Shown here in pieces: positions 7,079-12,386 of a DNA stretch of 12,386 bases. Numbering within the stretch: the first letter of the stretch is position 1; every line of letters starts with the position of its first letter. A program made the translations under genes and the position numbers. The DNA lies in assembly GCA_030830595.1 (NCBI GenBank), contig JAURMS010000129.1:1-12386 (forward strand), written 5' to 3'. The notes under the pieces are model-generated. The model was not told the DNA's origin and made no database searches. It was given only the letters and a program-made list of their open reading frames with translations. This stretch comes from Gammaproteobacteria bacterium (GTDB lineage Bacteria; Pseudomonadota; Gammaproteobacteria; Steroidobacterales; Steroidobacteraceae).

Positions 7079-9025
7079 TCAGCGCTTCGGCAGGGCCCAG
7101 GCGACGACCTCATCCCCGGCCGGTGACTGAAACCACATATGGTGGCCGGTCACCATGACCAGGAACTGTCGCCCGGCTGCCTCGTAGGTGACAGGCGTGG
7201 CCTGCCCACCCGCCGGCAACTCATCCCGCCACAGCATCTCGCCCGACTCCAGGTCGAAAGCGCGGATGACGTTGTCCATGGTCGCGGCGATGAACACCAG
7301 GCCGCCGGCCGTCACCACCGGACCTCCCAGGTTCGGGGTACCCAGGTTCCACTCGAAGCTGATCGGCAGCTGGTCCTCGATGGAACCCAGCGGCACCCGC
7401 CAGCGAATCTCGCCGTCCGCCAGGTCGACGGCCACCAACTCGCCCCAGGGCGGCTTGACGCAGGGCGCGCCCCAGGGGGACAGCAGCCAGTATCGATGCA
7501 CTCCGTAGGGCGTGCCCTCCTGCGCAGCAATGTCCTTGCCATTTTCGAGGGTGATCCCGGTAACCCCAGGAATGTCCTTGCGGGGGATGAGCTGGACGAC
7601 CTGCGGCACCCGATTGAGGTTGATGACCATCAGCTGGCGCCGAGGATCGTAACCGGGCCCGCCCCAGTTGGCCCCACCCGCGTTACCCGGCACCAGCAGG
7701 GTGCCAGCGCCCGTCGTGGGCGGCGTGAAGATGCCCTCGGAGCGCAGACTCGAGATCAGGTCTCGACACTTGCCGCGATCCCAGAAGGTGAAGCCCCAGG
7801 CTTCATCCGGGCTCAACGAGGTCGGCACCAGCGGCTCCGGCTTCACCGGCCAGGGCTGAGTGGGCGACAGCCACTCCCCGGGCAGCGCCCCCTGGGCCGC
7901 CGGACGCTCCTCCACTCCGAAGACCGGCTCACCGGTGGTGCGGTCGAGCACGAAGACGAAACCCTGCTTGGTGTTCTGCACCACGGCAGGGATCACCTTG
8001 CCATCCTTGCGCAGGTTCACCAGCAGTGGCGGCGAGGACACGTCGTAATCCCAAATGTCGTGGTGGATCATCTGGAAATGCCAGCGCACCTTGCCGGTCG
8101 AGGCATCCAGCGCCACCAGCGAACTCGAGTACAGGTTGTCGCCCTTGCGCTCACCGCCCCAGAAATCGGGAGAGGCCGAGCCCACCGGCGCATAGATCAG
8201 GATCAAATCAGGGTCGGCCACCATGGTCGACCAGACGTTGGCCGCACCCGTACGCAGCGCGCTGTCATCCGCCCAGGTTGCATAGGCAGGATCGGCTGGG
8301 TCGCGCGGGATGGGATCGAAGCGCCAGCGCAGTTCGCCGCTGCGGGCATCCAGCGCGAACACGGTACCCGGCGGCGCGTCGGTGCGGAGGTTGTCCATGA
8401 CGAAGCTGCCAAGCACCACCAGGCCGTTGACCACCAGCGGTGCCGAGGCGAACTTGACCTCGCCCTTCCAGCGCGATGGCCGGTCCCAGGTGACGCCGAC
8501 TGAGCCACCGTCGCCGAATCCAGCGCAGGCCTTACCGGTGCGGGCATCGATGGCGTACACCCGGCCGTTGCTGGCGCCCATCAGGAGGCGCAACTTGCAG
8601 GCCGCCCCGTCCGCGGCCTCGGGATCCAGCCACTGCGAGACCCCCCTGCAGTTGTACTGGAAGGGCATCGTTTGATCGAGCTTGTAGCCGGGATCGAACA
8701 CCCAGCGTTCCTGGCCGGTGGCAGGATCCAGCGCGATCACCCTGTTGAAGGGGGTGCAGAACACCAGGTTGCCGGCGGCGATGATCGGCGTGGTCTGGGT
8801 CGAGCTGTTAGCGATGAGGTCCTTGCCTCGCCTGGCCATTTCACCCGTGGAGTAGCGCCAGGCCACCTCGAGGTCATCGACGTTGTCCCGGGTGATCTGG
8901 CTGGCCGAGGAGTATCGCGTACCACCGGCGTCCCCACCGTAATGCGACCACGTGGCCGGCGCAGCGCTGGCCACGGAGACGACCAGGCCCAACAGGGATC
9001 CCATCCAGCGGCTCGAAAAAATCAC
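7079..9025 (-). CDS. PQQ-dependent dehydrogenase, glucose/quinate dehydrogenase-type propeller without membrane anchor
   Basis: A 648-residue quinoprotein of the membrane-bound glucose/quinate dehydrogenase superfamily, oxidising an alcohol or polyol in the periplasm. The start is GTG 9025, overlapping the ABM stop by four bases (GTGA); ATG 9004 is an alternative. A signal peptide ends near residue 22 (SVASAA), and the mature chain opens with WSHYGGDAGGTRYS, typical of the family. HHDIWDYD at 321-328 and Lys353 (NTKQG) match the catalytic Asp and PQQ-contacting Lys; the 27-residue spacing equals what I recall for E. coli glucose dehydrogenase (Asp466, Lys493). The five-helix N-terminal membrane domain of that enzyme is absent and there is no CxxCH heme site, so its electron acceptor is unclear. 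It is the last gene of the operon and ends one base from the convergent P450 stop. The substrate is unknown. Confidence 0.9.
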   Translation of the reverse strand: MIFSSRWMGSLLGLVVSVASAAPATWSHYGGDAGGTRYSSASQITRDNVDDLEVAWRYSTGEMARRGKDLIANSSTQTTPIIAAGNLVFCTPFNRVIALDPATGQERWVFDPGYKLDQTMPFQYNCRGVSQWLDPEAADGAACKLRLLMGASNGRVYAIDARTGKACAGFGDGGSVGVTWDRPSRWKGEVKFASAPLVVNGLVVLGSFVMDNLRTDAPPGTVFALDARSGELRWRFDPIPRDPADPAYATWADDSALRTGAANVWSTMVADPDLILIYAPVGSASPDFWGGERKGDNLYSSSLVALDASTGKVRWHFQMIHHDIWDYDVSSPPLLVNLRKDGKVIPAVVQNTKQGFVFVLDRTTGEPVFGVEERPAAQGALPGEWLSPTQPWPVKPEPLVPTSLSPDEAWGFTFWDRGKCRDLISSLRSEGIFTPPTTGAGTLLVPGNAGGANWGGPGYDPRRQLMVINLNRVPQVVQLIPRKDIPGVTGITLENGKDIAAQEGTPYGVHRYWLLSPWGAPCVKPPWGELVAVDLADGEIRWRVPLGSIEDQLPISFEWNLGTPNLGGPVVTAGGLVFIAATMDNVIRAFDLESGEMLWRDELPAGGQATPVTYEAAGRQFLVMVTGHHMWFQSPAGDEVVAWALPKR

Positions 9026-9333
9026 GCCGTAATCACCGGAATCAGGGGCTCGATATGCGGCTCACCCGCGAGGCAGGCTAAGCCGTGCGGCGCCATTGCC
9101 AGGTGAAAGGGCGCATTCGCGTAGCGCTTGTAGGTGTCCTTGTCCCTGAAGCCCTGCATGATCACGAACTCATGGGCGTCCGCCGTTGCCAGCAGCTCAA
9201 AAAAGCTGACTCCCTCGATTTCCCGGAGGGTGTCCTCCCTCAACTTGAGAATCAGTTCGATGAACGTCGAACGCTTTTCTGGTTTAATGTTGACTCTCAA
9301 GTAATAAGCATACCCTGTTGTTTTCATTATCAT
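9022..9333 (-). CDS. Small ABM/EthD-like ferredoxin-fold protein
   Basis: A 103-residue protein with the pattern of the antibiotic biosynthesis monooxygenase (ABM, dimeric alpha-beta barrel) family. It opens with a beta strand (YAYYLRVNIKPEKR), then a helix, EIEGVSFFELLATADAHEFVI, and a second helix with the usual tyrosines and histidines (DKDTYKRYANAPFH). No signal peptide is seen. Members include cofactor-free monooxygenases, heme-degrading enzymes and many of unknown role, so no reaction is assigned. ATG 9333 overlaps the E1 beta stop as ATGA, and its own stop overlaps the next GTG, so it is translated within the operon. ATG 9327 is an alternative start. The fixed position between E1 beta and a quinoprotein suggests it handles a pathway intermediate (inference). 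Confidence 0.75.
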   Translation of the reverse strand: MIMKTTGYAYYLRVNIKPEKRSTFIELILKLREDTLREIEGVSFFELLATADAHEFVIMQGFRDKDTYKRYANAPFHLAMAPHGLACLAGEPHIEPLIPVITA

Positions 9334-10367
9334 ACTACTTTGCGAGCCGAGGCGGTGCTGCCGCCCAGCGTGTTTCGGATGGCCTCCTCGATCCGGGCCA
9401 GGCTGGGCACGTAGTACTGCTCGAGGTCAGGGGCCGCCGGCACCGGCGTATGCGGCGCGGTCACCTTGACCGGGGCGGCCTGCAGCGCGTCGTAGGCCTC
9501 ACAAGCCGCCAGGCTGACCAGCTCCGAAGCAAAACTGCACACAGGGTTGCATTCGTCCACCGCCACCAGCCGGCCGGTCTTTTGTACGCTGCCCAGAATG
9601 GTTGCCGTATCAAGGGGTGAGATGGTCCGCGGGTCGACCACCTCCACCCGGATGCCCTCCCCGGCCAGCTTGTCCGCCACCTGATTGGCCAGCGTCACCA
9701 TGCGGGACAGCGCGACCACGGTGACGTCTGATCCCGGGCGGGTGATGGCCGCCTGGCCGAAGGGAATGGTGTAAGACTCGTCCGGCACCTCGCAGGCATC
9801 GAGGTACATGGCCTTGTTCTCGCAGAAGATCACCGGATCGTCATCACGGATGGCCGTGGTGAGCAGGCCCTTGGCATCGTAAGCGTTAGAGGGCAACACC
9901 ACCTTGATGCCGGGCACGTTGGCCAGCATGTTGTAGAGCGACTGCGAATGCTGGGGTCCGGTGCCGAGCCCGGCCCCAGTCATGGTCCTGATCACCACCG
10001 GCACCCGGGCCTTGCCGCCGAACATGTACCGGAACTTGGCGATCTGGTTCAGGATCTGGTCGAAGCAGACGCCGATGAAATCGATGAACATCAACTCTGC
10101 CACCGGCCGGAGCCCGGTCAGCGCAGCGCCACCGGCCATGCCGATAATGGCGGACTCGGTAATCGGGGTGTCGATCACCCGCCTCCTCCCGAACTCGGCT
10201 GCCAGGCCAGCGGTGACGCCGAAGGTGCCTCCGGCGGCCTCCTCGACACCGCTGCTGCCGCCCAGTCCACCGACGACGTCTTCACCGATCACCACGACCC
10301 GCGGATCACGGCGCATCTCCAGCTTGAGCGTCTCGTTGATCGCATCACGGATGTTTTTCTGCGGCAT
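9330..10367 (-). CDS. acoB: Acetoin dehydrogenase-type TPP-dependent E1 component, beta subunit
   Basis: A 345-residue transketolase-like beta subunit that pairs with the alpha subunit just upstream. Together they would decarboxylate a 2-oxoacid or cleave an acyloin on TPP and pass the acyl group to lipoamide on E2. Key features are GEDV at 28-31, ITES with Glu71 (the residue that activates the TPP aminopyrimidine in this family), the segment VAELMFIDFIGVCFDQILNQ, and PQHSQ with His140. A C-terminal transketolase domain includes VVDPRTISPLD. The string CFDQ...NQ.AKFRYMFGGKA is closer to acetoin AcoB proteins than to pyruvate or branched-chain E1 beta. ATG 10367 lies one base after the alpha stop, and the 3' end overlaps the ABM gene by four bases. 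The symbol denotes the family; acetoin itself is not proven as substrate. Confidence 0.9.
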   Translation of the reverse strand: MPQKNIRDAINETLKLEMRRDPRVVVIGEDVVGGLGGSSGVEEAAGGTFGVTAGLAAEFGRRRVIDTPITESAIIGMAGGAALTGLRPVAELMFIDFIGVCFDQILNQIAKFRYMFGGKARVPVVIRTMTGAGLGTGPQHSQSLYNMLANVPGIKVVLPSNAYDAKGLLTTAIRDDDPVIFCENKAMYLDACEVPDESYTIPFGQAAITRPGSDVTVVALSRMVTLANQVADKLAGEGIRVEVVDPRTISPLDTATILGSVQKTGRLVAVDECNPVCSFASELVSLAACEAYDALQAAPVKVTAPHTPVPAAPDLEQYYVPSLARIEEAIRNTLGGSTASARKVV

Positions 10368-10368
10368 G

Positions 10369-11337
10369 TCAGTAGCTCCCGTAAACGTCGGTATAGAGCT
10401 CCGGAGCCAACGGTTTCGGCGCTGCCTTGGCTACGTCCACGGCCTCGTCGATGATCTCGCGCAGCTCCTCGTCGATCTCACGCAACTCCTCGACACCCAG
10501 CCCGAACTCACGGGTCGCCCGCTCCTCGAACTTCGGCAGCGGATCGCTGGTTTTGCGCAGTTCGTCAACCTCCCCTTTCTTGCGGTAGGTCTGCATATCT
10601 CCCTCGAAATGCCCATACCAGCGCATGGCGACGGCCTCGATGGAACTGGGCCCCTCCCCGTCCCGGGCCCGCCGAACCGCCTCGGCCATTGCGTCGTAGA
10701 CCGCAAAAAAATCGGTACCGTCCACCTTGACCGCGGGCATACCGAAACCGCCCGCACGACGCGTAATGTCCCCGCCTCCCAAGTGCCAGCTGGCACCTGA
10801 GAACTCTGCATACCCGTTGTTCTCATACATGAAGATCATGGGCAGCTTGTGAACGGTTGCCATGTGCATGGACTCGAACACCGTGCCCTGGTTGGAGGCA
10901 CCATCGCCGATGAAGGCAAGTGCAACGCCTCGGTTGCCGAGCACCTGCGCGGTCAGAGCCGCGCCGATTGCAATCGGCGGCGCTCCGCCCACGATGGCGT
11001 TAGCTCCCAACATACCCTTGTTCAGGTCGGCCATGTGCATGGACCCGCCCTTGCCGTTACAGAGCCCGCCCTGCTTGCAGTAGATCTCCAGTAGCAGGCC
11101 CTCGATGTCGCAGCCCTTGGCAATGCAGTGACCGTGTCCACGGTGGGTGCTGCCGATGTAATCGGTATCCTGCAGGTGCATGCAGGCACCGACGGCGATC
11201 GCCTCCTCGCCGCAGTAAAGGTGAACGAAACCGGGCACCGTCCCTGCCTGAACTTCGCGACGCATACGCTCCTCGAATTCCCGGATCGCCCGCATGCGTC
11301 GGTAGGCGTCCAGCAACATGATCGGATCGTAGCTCAC
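10369..11337 (-). CDS. acoA: Acetoin dehydrogenase-type TPP-dependent E1 component, alpha subunit
   Basis: A 322-residue alpha subunit carrying the TPP-Mg site of the E1 enzyme. The start is GTG 11337: AGGAG (11349-11345) lies seven bases upstream and the resulting N-terminus (SYDPIMLLDAYRRMRAIREF) has family length. ATG 11319 is possible, and the in-frame ATG at 11397 falls inside the promoter. Motifs in order are CGEEA (42-46), STHRGHGHCIAKG (63-75), GLCNGKGGSMHMAD (91-104), GANAIVGG, and the TPP motif from GDG (144-146) to NN (173-174). RWYGHFEGDMQTYR near the C-terminus resembles acetoin dehydrogenase AcoA more than pyruvate dehydrogenase. The regulatory Ser loop region is present (HRGHG). 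It is the first gene of a four-gene unit behind the palindrome-bearing promoter. An E2 is present at the left end of the window; E3 is not seen. Confidence 0.9.
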   Translation of the reverse strand: MSYDPIMLLDAYRRMRAIREFEERMRREVQAGTVPGFVHLYCGEEAIAVGACMHLQDTDYIGSTHRGHGHCIAKGCDIEGLLLEIYCKQGGLCNGKGGSMHMADLNKGMLGANAIVGGAPPIAIGAALTAQVLGNRGVALAFIGDGASNQGTVFESMHMATVHKLPMIFMYENNGYAEFSGASWHLGGGDITRRAGGFGMPAVKVDGTDFFAVYDAMAEAVRRARDGEGPSSIEAVAMRWYGHFEGDMQTYRKKGEVDELRKTSDPLPKFEERATREFGLGVEELREIDEELREIIDEAVDVAKAAPKPLAPELYTDVYGSY

Positions 11338-11344
11338 GAACACA

Positions 11345-11349
11345 CTCCT
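11345..11349 (-). promoter_or_regulatory. Shine-Dalgarno site deciding the E1 alpha GTG start
   Basis: AGGAG on the minus strand is followed one base later by a GTG (11343) and seven bases later by an in-frame GTG (11337). Only the second has workable spacing, so it is taken as the start. Confidence 0.65.
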
Positions 11350-11367
11350 GCAAGTAACCCTGCACAG

Positions 11368-11397
11368 ACTATAGGGCAGACACTCGTTAATAAACAA
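11368..11397 (-). promoter_or_regulatory. Predicted sigma70-type promoter for the E1-ABM-quinoprotein operon
   Basis: On the minus strand, TTGTTT (11397-11392), an 18-bp spacer, and TATAGT (11373-11368). Transcription would start near 11361, giving a leader of about 24 bases before GTG 11337. The -35 lies in the downstream arm of the palindrome, exactly as in the receptor promoter, and a minus-strand A-run lies just upstream. Confidence 0.65.
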
Positions 11398-11413
11398 TCA
11401 TGACTGTTTTTTT
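11392..11413. promoter_or_regulatory. Shared operator, copy 2: 18-bp palindrome plus T-run
   Basis: All 22 bases are identical to 3845-3866: AAACAATCATGACTGTTT at 11392-11409, then T to 11413. It covers the -35 box of the E1 operon promoter and also contains the stop codon (11400-11398) and last codons of the phosphotransferase gene. Two identical copies 7.5 kb apart in front of different genes, in the same orientation to their promoters, argue for a regulator site rather than chance. Confidence 0.75.
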
Positions 11414-12168
11414 GCAGCTGCCGACTCCCACAGCGCAGTTCTCAGCCTGCACAGCTGGCAAGCTGCATCGAACTGGATCTGGCTGACCCTGCCCCCCGAC
11501 GCGCGGTAAGCCTCGAGCAGCAGGGCTTTCTCGCCATCCTCAAGGTGGTGCGCGTTGGCGTACTCGGCCAAGTCGACTGCAACTTCACCTACGCCGGCAT
11601 ATTCCCAATCGACCAGGCGCAGCGCGGAATGATCACCGACCAGGAGGTTCCGGTGGTGCGGATCGTTGTGGCAAAGCCCGACCACGGCTCCTGCCTCGAG
11701 AGCATCCAGGCAGGACTCCGTTACGGGATCTGGCTCCGCGGCCAGATCAGCGAGGGTTCGGCGCATGGTCAGCCGCCTGACCCCGGCTGGCAGAACGCGC
11801 GCGTGCAGACTGGCAAACAGCACCGCGACGCGCCGCAGGTTGTCGGCGTCGCGAGCCTCTTGCTGACTCCAGTGCCTGCCGGGTATCCACTCGGTGACCA
11901 GCCAACCGGCCACGGGATCCGACAACAACACGGCCGGGGAAATCGGAAAGGCAGCACGGAGCGCGGCCAACTCACTTTGACGATCCGCGCCCAGCTGCAG
12001 CGCTGACGGCCCGCCGATCCGGACGGCGAGGGGACCGCAAGCGGTTAGTAGTCGCCAGACACTATTGCAGACGCTGCCCTCGAGCTTCTCGGCCGTACAG
12101 AGTTCGGCCTCGAAGCGCTCCCCCAACACCGCGGCCAACGCCGGCGGCAATGAGTCGGACGTGTTCAC
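11398..12168 (-). CDS. Choline/thiamine kinase-like phosphotransferase (APH fold)
   Basis: A 256-residue protein of the aminoglycoside phosphotransferase/choline kinase fold, moving phosphate from ATP to a small alcohol. The start is GTG 12168, overlapping the transporter stop as GTGA. The frame is open further upstream, but that part only shadows the transporter gene. Visible motifs are the nucleotide-binding N-lobe strand (SVCNSVWRLLTACGPLAVRIGG), the catalytic loop HNDPHHRN with Asp169 and Asn174, and the metal-binding LVDWEYAG with Asp187. The string DWEYAG...VDLAEYANAHH is typical of LicA-type choline kinases and predicted thiamine kinases rather than antibiotic-resistance enzymes. With a PnuC/PnuT transporter upstream, thiamine kinase in vitamin salvage is the preferred role (inference). 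Its last codons and stop lie inside the operator of the next operon. Confidence 0.8.
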   Translation of the reverse strand: MNTSDSLPPALAAVLGERFEAELCTAEKLEGSVCNSVWRLLTACGPLAVRIGGPSALQLGADRQSELAALRAAFPISPAVLLSDPVAGWLVTEWIPGRHWSQQEARDADNLRRVAVLFASLHARVLPAGVRRLTMRRTLADLAAEPDPVTESCLDALEAGAVVGLCHNDPHHRNLLVGDHSALRLVDWEYAGVGEVAVDLAEYANAHHLEDGEKALLLEAYRASGGRVSQIQFDAACQLCRLRTALWESAAAKKQS

Positions 12169-12386
12169 CTGAGTGATTGACGCCAGCTGCGATAACCAGC
12201 CGCAGCCAACAGCGAGTAACAGAAATACAGCCCTGCGGTGAGCCACAGCGCCTGATTCACAACCATTGCAGCGACGACCAGGTCGACGACAATCCACCAC
12301 AGCCAGGATTCCAGGCGCTTGGTGGCAGTGAGCCAGGTGGCAAGCAAGGAGCCGAGCGTGGTGACTGCATCGAGCCATGGCGCGGC
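12165..12386 (-). CDS. PnuC/PnuT-family vitamin transporter, C-terminal part
   Basis: The last 73 codons of an inner-membrane transporter; the gene runs off the right edge. The text LDAVTTLGSLLATWL, ATKRLESWLWWIVVDL and LTAGLYFCYSLLAAAGYRSW gives three hydrophobic segments. It matches the conserved C-terminal end of the PnuC family, including the (K/R)(R/K)xE(N/S)W...WIVVD segment. Members move nicotinamide riboside (PnuC), thiamine (PnuT) or riboflavin (PnuX) by facilitated diffusion, with trapping by phosphorylation inside the cell. The phosphotransferase that follows with a 4-base GTGA overlap fits such trapping, and points to thiamine more than nicotinamide riboside, which is usually handled by NadR. 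The specificity residues are outside the visible part. Confidence 0.85.
   Translation of the reverse strand, partial: AAPWLDAVTTLGSLLATWLTATKRLESWLWWIVVDLVVAAMVVNQALWLTAGLYFCYSLLAAAGYRSWRQSLR

Noticed and set aside
7139..8503. Open frame of 454 codons on the + strand, opposite the second quinoprotein
   Set aside because: It is rich in Arg, His and Gly with no domain pattern. It mirrors a clearly real PQQ dehydrogenase gene.
11392..11413. Palindrome plus T-run read as a rho-independent terminator
   Set aside because: The dyad is AT-rich with no loop, so the hairpin would be weak. The T-run lies on the strand opposite to the upstream gene's transcript, and the identical copy at 3845 sits in a promoter region, not after a gene.
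11398..12168. Aminoglycoside-resistance kinase
   Set aside because: The fold is shared, but the DWEYAG...DLAEY pattern and the link to a PnuC-family transporter fit choline/thiamine-type kinases better.
12169..12378. N-terminal extension of the phosphotransferase frame to 12378
   Set aside because: This stretch encodes the PnuC-family C-terminus in another frame. The extension (Cys/His/Arg-rich) looks like shadow sequence, and the GTG at 12168 gives a normal start.
1..12386. Insertion sequences, CRISPR arrays, tRNA/rRNA genes or attachment sites
   Set aside because: No transposase or integrase frames, no repeat-spacer pattern and no tRNA-like cloverleaf were seen. The only notable exact direct repeat is the 22-bp operator pair.

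Overview
The window comes from a high-GC Gram-negative bacterium, most likely a proteobacterium. Supporting signs are an outer-membrane TonB-dependent receptor, periplasmic quinoproteins, strong GC bias in codon third positions, GTG starts, and ATGA/GTGA stop-start overlaps. It reads as a catabolic accessory cluster set beside a vitamin-salvage gene pair. I see no rRNA, tRNA, CRISPR array, transposase or phage gene, and no stretch over 300 bases without a gene.

Layout, left to right. (1) On the + strand, the 3' end of a lipoyl-dependent E2 acyltransferase gene. (2) On the - strand, a two-gene unit: a TonB-dependent receptor followed by a short-chain dehydrogenase broken by one frameshift. (3) A 208-bp divergent intergenic region. 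(4) On the + strand, a cytochrome c/PQQ alcohol dehydrogenase resembling polyvinyl alcohol dehydrogenase, followed one base later by a cytochrome P450. (5) Converging on the P450 with a 1-bp gap, a tightly packed - strand operon. Read 5' to 3' it holds acetoin-dehydrogenase-type E1 alpha, E1 beta, a small ABM-fold protein and a second PQQ dehydrogenase of the glucose/quinate dehydrogenase type. (6) Upstream of that operon, on the same strand, a choline/thiamine-kinase-like phosphotransferase and the end of a PnuC/PnuT-family vitamin transporter.

The most informative non-coding feature is a 22-bp sequence present twice, at 3845-3866 and 11392-11413. It contains an 18-bp near-perfect palindrome (AAACAATCATGACTGTTT). 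At both sites it lies in the same orientation over the -35 hexamer (TTGTTT) of a sigma70-like promoter, with -10 boxes TATATT and TATAGT. One promoter faces the receptor-SDR unit and the other faces the E1-ABM-quinoprotein operon. The two units therefore look like one regulon under one dimeric, probably TetR-like, regulator that is not encoded here.

As inference, the genes suggest uptake and oxidation of a hydrophobic or alcohol-bearing organic compound. The receptor would import it, the P450 hydroxylate it, and the quinoproteins and SDR oxidise alcohols to carbonyls. A TPP-dependent E1/E2 complex would then cleave an acyloin- or diketone-like intermediate to acyl-CoA. The substrate cannot be read from the sequence. 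The P450 redox partners, the complex's E3, PQQ biosynthesis genes and the regulator all lie outside the window.
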